Shown one piece after another: positions 34,785-43,885 of a stretch of DNA of 64,000 bases. Every line of letters starts with the position of its first letter. Positions within the stretch are counted from its first letter, which is position 1. Both the position numbers and the translations under genes were made by a program. Location: contig NZ_LMDS01000005.1 in NCBI RefSeq assembly GCF_001425865.1, positions 746,890 through 810,889 of the forward strand, in the 5' to 3' direction. The notes below the pieces were generated by a model. That model was not told where the DNA came from. It searched no databases and saw only the letters and a program-made list of their open reading frames with translations. The stretch is from Rhizobacter sp. Root404. GTDB taxonomy: Bacteria > Pseudomonadota > Gammaproteobacteria > Burkholderiales > Burkholderiaceae_C.

Positions 34785-36056
34785 ATGACGCCCGACGAAC
34801 TGGCCCTGAGCCTGGACCTTCCAAAACGCGCCGTGGCGCTGGTACTGGCCGGGGGGCGCGGGAGCCGGCTGAAAAGCCTGACCGATCGCCGCGCGAAGCC
34901 CGCGGTCTACTTCGGCGGCAAGTTCCGCATCGTCGATTTCGCGCTGTCGAACTGCCTGAATTCCGGCATCCGCCGCATCGGCGTCATCACCCAGTACAAG
35001 AGCCACAGCCTGCTGCGCCACGTGCAGCGCGGCTGGGGGTTCCTGAAGAGCGAGATGAACGAGTTCGTCGACCTGCTGCCGGCGCAGCAGCGCACCGACG
35101 ACGAGAGCTGGTACCGCGGCACCGCCGACGCCGTCTACCAGAACCAGGACATCCTCGCGAGCTACGGTGCCGACTACATCGTCGTGCTGGCCGGCGACCA
35201 CATCTACAAGATGAATTACGCCTTGATGCTGGCCGACCACGTGGCCAAGGGGCGCGATTGCACCGTCGGCTGCATCGCGGTGCCGCGGGCCGAGGCGACC
35301 GCGTTCGGCGTGATGGCGATCGACGAGCACTACAAGATCACCGACTTCGTCGAGAAGCCGCCCGAGCCGCCGACCATGCCCGGCGACGACACCCGCTCGC
35401 TCGCGAGCATGGGCATCTACATCTTCAACGCGCGCTTCCTCTACAAGGAGCTGGAGCGCGACATCAACGACCCGGGATCCAGCCACGACTTCGGCAAGGA
35501 CATCATCCCGCGCGCGGTGCGCAACGGCAACGCGTCCGCACACCCGTTCTCGCTCAGCGCGGTCGGCACGCGCGTCAACGAAGAGCCGTACTGGCGCGAC
35601 GTGGGCACGATCGACGCGTACTGGGACGCCAACATCGACCTGACCGCGACCGACCCGCTGCTGAACCTGTACGACACCCGCTGGCCGGTCTGGACCTACC
35701 AGGCGCAGCTGCCGCCGGCCAAGTTCGTGCACAACCAGGACGACCGCCGCGGCATGGCGATCGAATCGGTCGTCTCGGGCGGCTGCATCGTCTCCGGCAA
35801 CGTGCACCGCTCGGTGCTGTTCTCGAGCGTGCGCGTGCATTCGCATTCGGTCGTCAGCTGGTCGGTGCTGCTGCCTGGCGTGCAGGTCGGGCGCCATGCA
35901 CGGCTGACGCGCACCGTGATCGATCGCGGCTGCACCATCCCCGACGGCATGGTGATCGGCGAGGACCCGGTGCTCGACAACGAACGCTTCTACCGTTCGG
36001 AGAACGGCATCACGCTGGTCACCCGCGAGATGCTCGACAAGCTCACGCTCGCATGA
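34785..36056 (+). CDS. glgC: Glucose-1-phosphate adenylyltransferase GlgC
   Basis: 423 residues. Nucleotidyltransferase domain with LVLAGGRGSRLKSLTDRRAKPAVYFGGKFRIVDFALSN, whose first part is the ATP-binding and allosteric N-terminal loop. GTADAVYQNQD, the VVLAGDHIYKMNY metal-binding Asp, and FVEKP (substrate Lys) follow. The C-terminal left-handed beta-helix (~300-420) is present. It makes ADP-glucose, the committed step of glycogen synthesis, and is the usual allosteric control point. It ends in an ATGA overlap with glgA. Confidence 0.96.
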   Translation: MTPDELALSLDLPKRAVALVLAGGRGSRLKSLTDRRAKPAVYFGGKFRIVDFALSNCLNSGIRRIGVITQYKSHSLLRHVQRGWGFLKSEMNEFVDLLPAQQRTDDESWYRGTADAVYQNQDILASYGADYIVVLAGDHIYKMNYALMLADHVAKGRDCTVGCIAVPRAEATAFGVMAIDEHYKITDFVEKPPEPPTMPGDDTRSLASMGIYIFNARFLYKELERDINDPGSSHDFGKDIIPRAVRNGNASAHPFSLSAVGTRVNEEPYWRDVGTIDAYWDANIDLTATDPLLNLYDTRWPVWTYQAQLPPAKFVHNQDDRRGMAIESVVSGGCIVSGNVHRSVLFSSVRVHSHSVVSWSVLLPGVQVGRHARLTRTVIDRGCTIPDGMVIGEDPVLDNERFYRSENGITLVTREMLDKLTLA

Positions 36057-37519
36057 GGGTCCTGCACGTCGCGGCCGAGGTGTTCCCTCTCGTCAAGACC
36101 GGTGGCCTGGCCGATGTGCTGGGGGCGCTGCCGCAGGCGCTGATCGGGCAGGGCGCCGACGTCCGGCTCGTGCTGCCGGGCCTGCCCGCGATCGCCGACG
36201 CGGTGCTCGATCAGCGACCGGTCGGCGAGATCGGCCCCTGCTTCGGTGCGGCCCGTGTGGGCCTGCGGCTCGGCCGGATGCCGGACAGCGGCGTACCGGT
36301 CTACGTCATCGATGCACCGCTGCTGTATCGCCGCGCCGGCGGGCCGTATCAGGGCCCCGATGGCGACGAGTGGGCCGACAACGCCGAGCGGTTCGCGCTG
36401 CTGGGCTGGGTCGGCGCGCACCTGGCGTCGGGCGAGCTCGACCCGGGCTGGCGGCCGGACGTGCTGCATGCACACGACTGGCATGCCGCGATGGCCTGCG
36501 CGTACCTCGAGGCCCACCCGCCCGCCAGCGCTGCCTCGGTGTTCACGGTCCACAATCTGGCCTACCAGGGGCTGTTCCCGCAAGGCGATTTCGCGCTGCT
36601 CGGGCTGGGTTCGCGCTTCATGGCGTCGACCGGGCTCGAGTACCACCAGCAGGTCTCGTTCATGAAGGCCGGCCTGAAGTTCGCCGACCGGGTGACCACC
36701 GTGAGCCCGACCTATGCCCGCGAGATCGGCACCGCCGAGTTCGGCTTCGGCCTCGACGGCGTGATCCGCGGCCGCGGCGCCGACGTGAGCGGCGTGCTGA
36801 ACGGTGTCGACGGCGCAGTCTGGAACCCGGCCACCGACACCGCCATCGCGGCGCGCTATGCGCCGGGCAAGCTCGCCGGCAAGGCACGTTGCAAGTTCGC
36901 GCTGCAGACGGAACTCAACCTGGCGCCGCGCGCCGATGCGCCGCTGTTCGGTGTCGTCAGCCGGCTCACGTCGCAGAAGGGCCTCGACCTCGTGCTCGGC
37001 GCGCTGCCCGGGCTGCTCGAGCGGGGCGGCCAACTCGCGCTGCAGGGTGCCGGTGACCCCGCGCTCGAAGCCGCGTTCGTCGCCGCCGCCCGGGCCAACC
37101 CGGGCGCGGTCTCGGTGCGCATCGGCTACGACGAGGCGTTCGCCCACCGGTTGGTCGCCGGGGCCGACGCGATCCTGGTGCCCTCGCGCTTCGAGCCCTG
37201 CGGGCTGACGCAGCTCTACGGGCTGCGCTACGGCACGCTGCCGGTCGTGCGGCGCGTCGGCGGCCTGGTCGACACCGTGGTCGACGCGACCGACGAAGCC
37301 CTGCAGGCCGATCGTGCCACCGGGTTCAGCTTCGATGCGGCGACCCCGGCAGCGCTCGATGGCGCACTGCAGCGCGCCATCGCCACCTACGCCCAGCCGG
37401 CGCGCTGGAAGCAGTTGATGGCACGCGCGATGGCACAGGACTTCTCCTGGGAAGGCGCTGCACAGAAGTACATGGCGCTCTACCGCGACCTGGTCTCGCT
37501 CCGCAACACGGCAGATTGA
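36053..37519 (+). CDS. glgA: Glycogen synthase GlgA (ADP-glucose)
   Basis: 488 residues from ATG 36053, overlapping glgC by 4 nt. GT5 enzyme with KTGGLADVLGALPQAL (ADP-glucose binding), VLHAHDWHAAMA and, in the C-terminal Rossmann domain, FEPCGLTQLYGLRYGTLPVVRRVGGLVDTV (catalytic and nucleotide-sugar site). It extends alpha-1,4 chains from ADP-glucose made by GlgC. Its coupling to glgC ensures matched amounts. A 77-bp gap to the next gene shows no strong terminator. Confidence 0.96.
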   Translation: MRVLHVAAEVFPLVKTGGLADVLGALPQALIGQGADVRLVLPGLPAIADAVLDQRPVGEIGPCFGAARVGLRLGRMPDSGVPVYVIDAPLLYRRAGGPYQGPDGDEWADNAERFALLGWVGAHLASGELDPGWRPDVLHAHDWHAAMACAYLEAHPPASAASVFTVHNLAYQGLFPQGDFALLGLGSRFMASTGLEYHQQVSFMKAGLKFADRVTTVSPTYAREIGTAEFGFGLDGVIRGRGADVSGVLNGVDGAVWNPATDTAIAARYAPGKLAGKARCKFALQTELNLAPRADAPLFGVVSRLTSQKGLDLVLGALPGLLERGGQLALQGAGDPALEAAFVAAARANPGAVSVRIGYDEAFAHRLVAGADAILVPSRFEPCGLTQLYGLRYGTLPVVRRVGGLVDTVVDATDEALQADRATGFSFDAATPAALDGALQRAIATYAQPARWKQLMARAMAQDFSWEGAAQKYMALYRDLVSLRNTAD

Positions 37520-37596
37520 CCGCGTAGGACGATTTCACCCCCGAGATTGCGGCGGCGCCCCACACGGCGCGCGCGGCCATTCGCCAAGAATGACGA

Positions 37597-39054
37597 ATGG
37601 TTACGAAACGCACACCCTTGAACTCTGTCATCCTGTTCGTCGGCGGGGTGTTGTGGTCGTCCGGCAGCGCCTTCGCTCAGGTCGCCCCGACGCTCGGCGA
37701 TCCCGTTCCCCCGGCCGGCGCCGCATCGACCGCGGCCGCCGCCGAGGGCGCGACTCCCGCAGCGGCGAAGAGCTACGCGATCCCGGCCGCCGAGATCATC
37801 GGCTTCGACTTCCTGCTCAACCGCTACAACCGCCGGTTCAGCGGTTCGACCGACTACGACGTCAGCGGCGCCTCGATCCGGCGCAACCTGCGCGGCCCTT
37901 GGGTGGTCGACAACGACCCGTTCTCCATCAACCAGTTCGCCCATCCCTACCAGGGCTCGATCTACCACACGGCCGCCCGGTCGGCGGGGCTGGGCTACTG
38001 GGAATCGTCGGGCTACGCGTTCCTCGGCAGCGTCTGGTGGGAGATTACCGGCGAGCAGACGCCACCGTCGCGCAACGACCAGATCGCCAGCGGCATCGCC
38101 GGCAGCTTCCTCGGCGAGCCGCTGTACCGAATGGCGCGCCTGATGCTGAACCGGCGCAGCGAAGTGCCGTATGCGTGGCGCGCCTGGGGCGCGGCGGCCG
38201 TGTCGCCGTCCTACGGATTCAACCGCCTGGTGTTCGGCGACCGCTTCGAGAGCAGCTTCGACGACCACGACCCGATCTACTACGCCCGGCTGCGCATCGG
38301 CGCGAACCGCGGCGTGCGCGGCACCGAGGCGGCCGACAACGTCGAGCGCAACACCGGCGAGATCGATTTCGCGATGGACTACGGCTTGCCCGGTTCGCCC
38401 GGCTACACCTACACCCGGCCGTTCGACTATTTCAACTTCCGCGCCGCCGCGACGAGTGCGAACGGCATCGAGATCGTCAGCAGCCGCGGCCTGCTGGTCG
38501 GCACCGACTACGCGGTCGGCGCCAACTACCGTGGCGTCTGGGGGCTGTACGCCAATTACGACTACCTGGCGCCGCAGCTGTTCCACCTGTCGACCACGGC
38601 AGTCTCGATCGGCACGACGGGCCAGTGGTGGGCTCGCGAATCGCTGGCGCTGCAGGGCACGCTGATGGCGGGCCTGGGCTACTCGGCGGCGAGCGCCTGG
38701 CGGCCGACCGCCGACGACCGCGACTACCACTACGGCGTGGCGCCGCGCATCGGCGTGTCGATGCGGGCGATCGCCGGCTCGACGGTGTCGTTCGACCTGG
38801 ATGCGCAGAAGTACTTCATGGGCCGGATCGCCAACCGCGGCGCGGGTGCGGACGACGTGTCGCGCGTCGACGCCGCCCTGACTTGGCGCGTGCACGGCCG
38901 CCATGCCATCGGCGTCAAGTACGCCTGGTCGCACCGGCATGCCAACTTCCCGGTGGCGCCGGACCGGGTGCAGACCGTCGCGGCGGTGGGCGTGTACTAC
39001 ACGCTGCTGGGGCTGGACACCTTCGGCACGGTCGACTGGCGGGTGCCGAAGTAA
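37597..39054 (+). CDS. DUF3943 domain outer-membrane-type protein
   Basis: 485 residues. Signal peptide 1-~28 (SGSAFAQV), an Ala-rich linker, then a DUF3943 core: DNDPFSINQFAHPYQGSIYH and SSGYAFLGSVWWEITGE are the family's conserved blocks. The C-terminal half consists of alternating hydrophobic/polar strands ending in an aromatic-rich segment, compatible with a beta-barrel in the outer membrane. Function unknown. Codon use matches the host. Confidence 0.82.
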   Translation: MVTKRTPLNSVILFVGGVLWSSGSAFAQVAPTLGDPVPPAGAASTAAAAEGATPAAAKSYAIPAAEIIGFDFLLNRYNRRFSGSTDYDVSGASIRRNLRGPWVVDNDPFSINQFAHPYQGSIYHTAARSAGLGYWESSGYAFLGSVWWEITGEQTPPSRNDQIASGIAGSFLGEPLYRMARLMLNRRSEVPYAWRAWGAAAVSPSYGFNRLVFGDRFESSFDDHDPIYYARLRIGANRGVRGTEAADNVERNTGEIDFAMDYGLPGSPGYTYTRPFDYFNFRAAATSANGIEIVSSRGLLVGTDYAVGANYRGVWGLYANYDYLAPQLFHLSTTAVSIGTTGQWWARESLALQGTLMAGLGYSAASAWRPTADDRDYHYGVAPRIGVSMRAIAGSTVSFDLDAQKYFMGRIANRGAGADDVSRVDAALTWRVHGRHAIGVKYAWSHRHANFPVAPDRVQTVAAVGVYYTLLGLDTFGTVDWRVPK

Positions 39055-39079
39055 GCCCCCGCGGGACCGCCACCGAGAC

Positions 39080-39340
39080 TCAGGGCGCGGCGCGCCGATC
39101 GAAGATGCCCGGCGAGGTGTCGCCGTCCCAGGATCCGTGCGCGTCGGAGCGCCGGATCAGGTTGGAGTTCAGCGCCATGCGGACCGCCTCGTGCGGATCG
39201 AAGTTCAGCGAACTGTCGTAGAACCGCCGCGCGATCGGCTGCGCTTCGCGCGTCGACATGGAGGGCCGCAACGCCAGCAAGTAGCGCGCGAAGTCGTCGC
39301 ACCAACTTTGTTGGAAGTCATGGGATCGCCACATCGTCAC
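39080..39340 (-). CDS. Small hypothetical protein
   Basis: 86 residues, no signal peptide or membrane helix. The central LRPSMSTREAQPIARRFYDSSLNFDPHEAVRMAL reads as two helices with well-conserved-looking charged positions. Codon composition is like that of coding neighbours. It converges with the DUF3943 gene. No family is recognised. Confidence 0.6.
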   Translation of the reverse strand: MTMWRSHDFQQSWCDDFARYLLALRPSMSTREAQPIARRFYDSSLNFDPHEAVRMALNSNLIRRSDAHGSWDGDTSPGIFDRRAAP

Positions 39341-39472
39341 CTCGCCGAATGACCGGCATTCTAGGAATGGTGCGCAGTTCTGTGGTGTAGGACGTGATGC
39401 CGGTCACGAAGGGCGAGCGCGCTCAAGCCCTGGGGCGGCGTGCCGATAAGCAGTGATCACCGGGACACTGCC

Positions 39473-40384
39473 ATGACCGTCACCTCCTTCCGCCGCGCCA
39501 TCCTGGTCGTCGCGCTGCTCCTCGTCGCCCGAGCCGCCAGCGCCGCTGCCGAACTGCCGCTGCATTCGAGCCGCGCGCTGGTCGTCGACGAGGCAACGGG
39601 CCAGGTGCTGGTCGAGAAGAACTCGCAGGACGTCGCGCCGATGGCCTCGCTGACGAAGTTGCTGACCGCGATGGTCGTGCTCGACGCGCAGCAGGACCCG
39701 GACGAGTTGCTGACGATCGGCACCGACGACCTCGACACCCTGAAGCACACCCGCCGCGGCGTGCCGGTCGGTCACCGCTACACCCGCCGCTCGCTGCTGG
39801 AGCGCGCGCTGCTCGCCTCCGACAACCACGCCGCCTCGAGCCTGGCGCGTCACTTCCCGGGCGGCATGCCGGCATTCCTCGACGCGGCCCGGCAGAAGAT
39901 CGCTGCGCTCGGCCTCGTTCGCACGACGCTGGCCGAGCCCACCGGCCTGTCGCCGGAGAACCGATCGACCGCCGCCGACCTGGTCGCCGTGGTCTCGGCC
40001 GCGTCCGCCTATCCCGACATCGCGCGCATCACCAGCCAGGCACAGCGCACCGAACAGCCCCACGGCGAGGCCGATCTGGTCCGCAACACCAACCACCTGG
40101 TCGGGCGAAAGGGCTGGGACATCCTGTTGTCCAAGACCGGCTTCACCAACGAAGCCGGCCGTTGCCTGGTGATGCGCCTGCGCTCCGCCGGCCGCACCGT
40201 GCTCGTCGTGCTGATGGACGCCGCCGCCGGCACCGGGCGCACGCTCGACGCGCTCAACGTCAATCGCCTGATCGCCGGTGCGGAGCCGGTGCAGACGCTG
40301 ACGCCGGAGTTCGGCGGCGCCGCACCGCTCAAGCGCATCTCGAAGACGGGCGGCCAAGGACGGAAGCGCTCGCTGGTGGGTTGA
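39473..40384 (+). CDS. pbpG: D-alanyl-D-alanine endopeptidase (PBP7/8 type)
   Basis: 303 residues from ATG 39473. Signal peptide 1-~26. Peptidase S11 motifs: S59-x-x-K62 (ASLTKLL; nucleophile Ser), S116-D-N118 (ALLASDNHA) and K221-T-G (LLSKTGFTNEAG). PBP7-type enzymes cut the peptide crosslinks of peptidoglycan. The length and absence of the PBP5 C-terminal membrane anchor favour the endopeptidase. This is the last recognisable host gene before the mobile-element region. Its final residues (QGRKRSLVG) could have been altered at that boundary. Confidence 0.9.
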   Translation: MTVTSFRRAILVVALLLVARAASAAAELPLHSSRALVVDEATGQVLVEKNSQDVAPMASLTKLLTAMVVLDAQQDPDELLTIGTDDLDTLKHTRRGVPVGHRYTRRSLLERALLASDNHAASSLARHFPGGMPAFLDAARQKIAALGLVRTTLAEPTGLSPENRSTAADLVAVVSAASAYPDIARITSQAQRTEQPHGEADLVRNTNHLVGRKGWDILLSKTGFTNEAGRCLVMRLRSAGRTVLVVLMDAAAGTGRTLDALNVNRLIAGAEPVQTLTPEFGGAAPLKRISKTGGQGRKRSLVG

Positions 40385-40471
40385 GCGCCTCGGGGATCTG
40401 ATTCCCGAGGAAGTCGCCGACACCTACCTGATCGGCCAGCTCGTCCCCGGAGAGAAAGCGCGTCAAGGCCT

Positions 40472-40603
40472 CTAGCGCGCCTCTGGTCCGACGGAAATGA
40501 ATCCGGCGAGCCGATCTGCACCTCGCTCAGCTCGGATTGCGTCAACGATGTCGTCATGGCGACGCCACATAGTCGCTTTCGGCGGCGTCTCGCGCGCTTT
40601 CAC
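40472..40603 (-). CDS. Possible 43-residue ORF or gene remnant
   Basis: GTG 40603 to TAG 40472, reading VKARETPPKATMWRRHDD then IVDAIRAERGADRLAGF. The helix-like composition and lack of rare codons suggest former coding sequence. No ribosome-binding site is evident, and a plus-strand peptide frame (GDLIPEEVADTYLIGQLV) overlaps its end. Probably debris at the edge of the integration region. No function assigned. Confidence 0.25.
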   Translation of the reverse strand: MKARETPPKATMWRRHDDIVDAIRAERGADRLAGFISVGPEAR

Positions 40604-40663
40604 GGCTCATCGACCGATCGTCGGAGTCGGCTCAACGAGCGCGGTTTGCGCCACGAGGTAGCG

Positions 40664-40897
40664 TCATCTTCGCTCGATCTTGATAGCGGATGGGCAGGTG
40701 GCTTCCTTCGCTAGGGACTTCTCGACGTCATGGTCGCCCCGGACATCGTTGTACCGATACGTGCATATCGTGTTCGTCACGCCAGTCATCGAAGAACCCG
40801 GTCGCGAACCGACCAACTTGGCGGTCACCGGCTCTCTCGCCATGCACGCTGTGACCGCCAGGACTGCTACCCCGATCGCCAGATGAGACTTCATCAC
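40664..40897 (-). CDS. Small lipoprotein (left copy)
   Basis: 77 residues from GTG 40897, or ATG 40894. A short signal peptide ends in a lipobox (AVTAC, Cys at ~18), then REPVTAKLVGSRPGSS and a Tyr/Cys-containing core (CTYRYNDVRGDH). Two further cysteines may pair. A paralogue at 50672-50902 is identical at 45 of 56 residues over the mature part. This copy lies just outside the left end of the mobile element; the other lies inside its right end. The 22-bp motif precedes it by 16 nt. Function unknown; probably anchored in an envelope membrane. Confidence 0.7.
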   Translation of the reverse strand: MMKSHLAIGVAVLAVTACMAREPVTAKLVGSRPGSSMTGVTNTICTYRYNDVRGDHDVEKSLAKEATCPSAIKIERR

Positions 40898-40913
40898 GCG
40901 TTCCCCAATCTAG

Positions 40914-40935
40914 CGGTCTGACGGACCGCGCGCTT
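40914..40935 (-). promoter_or_regulatory. 22-bp start-proximal motif, copy 1
   Basis: Contains CGGTCCGTCAGACCG on the minus strand (5-bp inverted repeat, 5-nt loop), exactly 16 nt before the GTG of the lipoprotein gene. Copies 2 and 3 are at 50630 and 51155. This copy is the most diverged at its upstream end. Confidence 0.6.
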
Positions 40936-40966
40936 TACTCTTCGGATCGGTGGGTAGGAAAGCAAA

Positions 40967-40985
40967 ACGGGCCACGAAGGCCCGT
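40967..40985 (-). terminator. Displaced tRNA-Ser terminator (left copy)
   Basis: ACGGGCC/GGCCCGT stem with a 5-nt loop, followed on the minus strand by TTTTGCTTT. It lies 14 nt from the 14-bp att repeat, the same spacing as the copy at 51267-51285 has to the tRNA 3' end. It is therefore probably the original host terminator pushed away by integration. Confidence 0.75.
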
Positions 40986-40999
40986 CTTTCCTAGCGATC

Positions 41000-41013
41000 T
41001 GGCGGAGAGGGCG
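41000..41013. repeat. attL-like direct repeat (tRNA-Ser 3' end copy)
   Basis: tggcggagagggcg, identical to 51300-51313, the 3' end (CCA plus acceptor stem and T-arm side) of the tRNA-Ser gene. It lies 152 nt upstream of the integrase start. Confidence 0.85.
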
Positions 41014-41165
41014 TCCGCACTGAGTACCGGATCAGAATGAGTCACTAGGACTCATTGTTCGCCTCTAGGCCCGGTGAGACATAAAGTGGTTGCGCTCAGG
41101 TCGAATCACGGCATATCATCCAGTCGCACCCGTTTTGGGGGGTACGTTGGGGGATAGGTACGGAG

Positions 41166-42413
41166 ATGCCGAAGAAGGCCGCTGAGCTAGGACCACTTCA
41201 GGTGCAACGCCTAAAGGCACCCGGTCTGCACCCGGTCGGTGGTGTCGCCGGCCTGCGCCTGCAGATCACCAAGTCGGGCGCGCGCAGCTGGGTACTTCGC
41301 ATCATGGCCGGCGGCCGGCGCATCGAGAAGGGTCTCGGAGGCTATCCCGACGTGACGCTCGCCATGGCACGCGAAAAGGCGCGGGCGGCTCGCGATCTCA
41401 TCGAGGCGGGCGTCGACCCGGTACAGGCCGCCAGACAGGCCAAGAGCGCTCTCGCTGCGTCCGTTGCTGCCGCCTGGACCTTCGACGAATGCGCGAAGGC
41501 GTACATCGAGGCCAAGTCAGGAGAGTGGACGAACGCCAAGCACGCCGCGCAGTGGACGAACACGCTCGCCACCTACGCCAGTCCGTTCATCGGCCGCCTG
41601 CAGGTTCGGCACATCGACCTGCCTCAGATCCTGGCGGTGCTCGAGCCGATCTGGACCGAGAAGACCGAGACCGCCAGCCGCGTCCGAATGCGCTTGGAGG
41701 CGGTCCTCGACTGGGCGACCGTCAAGAAGTACCGTGAAGGTCTGAACCCGGCGCGGTGGAAGGGCCACCTCGACCACATCCTACCGGCGCCGGGCAAGGT
41801 CACAAAGGTCGTGCACCACGCCGCGCTGCCAGCGGCCAGCGTCGGGCCGTTCATGGCGGCGCTGCGCAAGGAGAAGGGGCAGGGCGCCCGCGCGCTCGAA
41901 TTCGCCATCCTCACCGCCACTCGCTCAGGAGAAGTCCGCGGCGCGACCTGGGCCGAGTTCGACCTCGATGCCGCGCTCTGGACGATCCCAGGCGAGCGCA
42001 TGAAGGCAGGCAAGGAACACCGCGTGCCGCTCTCGAAACAGGCGCTCAAGCTGCTTCGCTCGCTCACCAGGGTGGAAGGCAGCGAGTTCGTCTTCGCCGC
42101 GCCGCGTGGGGGTGAATTGAGCGACATGACGCTGTCCGCGGTGCTGCGGCGCATGGAGGTGCCGGCGGTGCCGCACGGTTTCCGGTCGACCTTCCGGGAC
42201 TGGTGCGCTGAGTCGACGAACTACCCAAGCCACGTGGCCGAGATGGCGCTCGCGCACACGATCGGAGACAAGGTCGAGGCGGCCTACCGGCGCGGCGACC
42301 TGTTCAACAAACGAGCCAGCCTGATGCAGGACTGGGCGAATTTCTGCGACCGAGTCTCATCGAGCGATTCGACCGTGACTCCGATTGCTGCGCGGCGGAG
42401 AAAAGCCGCGTGA
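41166..42413 (+). CDS. Tyrosine-type site-specific integrase (P4-like)
   Basis: 415 residues. N-terminal arm-binding domain (DUF4102 type; LRLQITKSGARSWVLRI ... GYPDVTLAMAREKA), core-binding SAM-like domain (~105-200), and catalytic domain with R253 (TATRSGEVRG), K283, H337-x-x-R340 (HGFRSTFRDW), H364 and nucleophile Y374 (EAAYRRGD). All catalytic residues are present, so it should be functional. P4-type integrases commonly use tRNA 3' ends, which agrees with the adjacent att repeat and the tRNA-Ser target. Confidence 0.95.
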   Translation: MPKKAAELGPLQVQRLKAPGLHPVGGVAGLRLQITKSGARSWVLRIMAGGRRIEKGLGGYPDVTLAMAREKARAARDLIEAGVDPVQAARQAKSALAASVAAAWTFDECAKAYIEAKSGEWTNAKHAAQWTNTLATYASPFIGRLQVRHIDLPQILAVLEPIWTEKTETASRVRMRLEAVLDWATVKKYREGLNPARWKGHLDHILPAPGKVTKVVHHAALPAASVGPFMAALRKEKGQGARALEFAILTATRSGEVRGATWAEFDLDAALWTIPGERMKAGKEHRVPLSKQALKLLRSLTRVEGSEFVFAAPRGGELSDMTLSAVLRRMEVPAVPHGFRSTFRDWCAESTNYPSHVAEMALAHTIGDKVEAAYRRGDLFNKRASLMQDWANFCDRVSSSDSTVTPIAARRRKAA

Positions 42414-42518
42414 CAAGCCGGCGCCTCAGCGGTCCTGAGGCAATAGCGGCCGAGCCAAGTGATTGCGTCACAAGGCCCGGCCTGACCACAACGTGCAAAC
42501 CTGAAAGGACCGCACACC

Positions 42519-42851
42519 ATGGCTACCAAGAAGAATACATCGCTAAAGAAGCTTAAGTTCGAGACCTCGATCGACACTTTCAGCGTCGCGGGCCACGATG
42601 ACTCGATGGAGTCGGCCCTGCTCGTCAACCCTGACGCAAGTCCCGAAATTCTGCTGTCCGCCGCCAGACGGCGCGCCGACATGCTGCAGAAGTCGCTTTT
42701 CAGCTGGGCCCTTGTGACAGATCGTGAAGTCACCGCAACTGAACTTGCGATCACGCTTGAGCCACTTGCGGTGGAACTGGTAAATCTAATCGACTGCGCA
42801 CTCGATGGCAGCAGACTTCAAGCTATTGCCGCGGAGGCGAGCAAGGCATGA
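42519..42851 (+). CDS. Hypothetical element protein (110 aa)
   Basis: 110 residues, ATG 42519 preceded by AAAGGA. Lys-rich N-terminus, then an acidic/helical region (ASPEILLSAARRRADMLQKSLF ... LAITLEPLAVELVNLIDCAL). No membrane helix or known domain. First gene after the integrase in the early block, 46 nt before the next gene. Function unknown. Confidence 0.65.
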   Translation: MATKKNTSLKKLKFETSIDTFSVAGHDDSMESALLVNPDASPEILLSAARRRADMLQKSLFSWALVTDREVTATELAITLEPLAVELVNLIDCALDGSRLQAIAAEASKA

Positions 42852-42896
42852 GCACGAAGGCCCCGCCGGGAGGCGCTCCAACTTGAGCGCGGCGTC

Positions 42897-43361
42897 ATGA
42901 GTCGTTCGACCGTAAAGGGTAGCAAGCGGCCAGACTGGGCCGCGCTTTGCGCGCTGATCGAGCAGATCGACACCCAGCAGACGACGGATGAACTCGGCGC
43001 GGCTTGGCACCGCGGGGAGATCCCGGAACCTCGGTGGGCCCCTGAGTACGTGCCGGCGCTACAGGCGGCGCTGGAGCAACGGAAGCCCGAGGAGCTGCTC
43101 GCGCTGCTCGACGCCGGTCTTCTCATTCACCCGGTGCTTTTACCGACTATGGCGCAGGTGCTCCGAGGAGTGCTGTATGGCCGGATGAGCGGCCGCCCCG
43201 TCAAGTTGGTTGAGATCCAGGTCGCTGGTTTGATTCATCTGTTCGAGCACATCGTCGGACCCGGCAAGGAGCGCGCCGAGGACTTCTATGCCGAGTGGGG
43301 CGAGCGACTGGACGTCTCGCCCGAAACGATCAAGCGCGCGGTGCGGCCGCCTAAGCGCTAG
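42897..43361 (+). CDS. Hypothetical element protein (154 aa)
   Basis: 154 residues, mostly helical, with tandem helix-like segments (PDWAALCALIEQIDTQQTTDEL ... YVPALQAALEQRKPEELLALLDAG) and a C-terminal segment FYAEWGERLDVSPETIKRAVR that reads as a helix-turn-helix. DNA binding is possible on that basis only. No family is recognised. Same strand as the integrase and AlpA-like genes. Confidence 0.65.
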   Translation: MSRSTVKGSKRPDWAALCALIEQIDTQQTTDELGAAWHRGEIPEPRWAPEYVPALQAALEQRKPEELLALLDAGLLIHPVLLPTMAQVLRGVLYGRMSGRPVKLVEIQVAGLIHLFEHIVGPGKERAEDFYAEWGERLDVSPETIKRAVRPPKR

Positions 43362-43475
43362 GTCAAAACCCCCCGACCTTTTGGAATCGACGCGCGGGAG
43401 CGTCGTCGATTCAATGCCTTTCATACCTGCATGAGACGCTATGACGTCGCAGGGGCATCACCGAAAGGTCAATCT

Positions 43476-43667
43476 ATGTCCGAATCTACAAAGCGCGCAC
43501 TGCGCCCCGCGCAAGTCGCCGCAAAGCTCGGCGTCTCCGTGCCAACGATCTGGCGCTATACCCGTCAGAACCCGCAATTTCCAAAGCCTTCGAAGCTGTC
43601 CGAGCGCGTGACCGTGTTTGATGAGTCGGAGATCGACGCGTTCCTGACCAGCCGGAGGGCTGCCTGA
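43476..43667 (+). CDS. AlpA/MerR-like excisionase or regulator
   Basis: 63 residues from ATG 43476, with AAAGG 8 nt upstream. A single winged HTH: LRPAQVAAKLGVSVPTIWRYTRQNPQFPKPSKL ... DESEIDAFLTSRR. This is the AlpA-type pattern, in which a short HTH protein activates integrase expression or acts as an excision factor. AlpA genes sit near integrases in P4-like and PICI elements. It overlaps the next gene by one base. Confidence 0.85.
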   Translation: MSESTKRALRPAQVAAKLGVSVPTIWRYTRQNPQFPKPSKLSERVTVFDESEIDAFLTSRRAA

Positions 43668-43885
43668 TGAGCGCCCCCGACCGCTTCGCCACGGACTCGG
43701 CGATTCAGGAGGCCGCGGGCAGCATTGAGGCACAGAAGGCTGTTGACGGCCTGCTCGATAACACGCTCAACCCGGACCACGCCTGGCTCGGCTTCGTGCA
43801 GGTGGCCGCCCGATACGGGTGGCGCTCGCCGGCATGCCGCGCCTACGTCATGGAGATCGCGAAGCGCGCGGCGGTGCATGCGTGA
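43667..43885 (+). CDS. Small hypothetical element protein
   Basis: 72 residues between the AlpA-like gene and the AAA ATPase gene, overlapping both (1 nt and 4 nt), so translation is probably coupled. Helical, with HAWLGFVQVAARYGWRSPACRAYV in the centre. No recognised domain. The tight packing supports a replication-module accessory role, which is inference. Confidence 0.6.
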   Translation: MSAPDRFATDSAIQEAAGSIEAQKAVDGLLDNTLNPDHAWLGFVQVAARYGWRSPACRAYVMEIAKRAAVHA

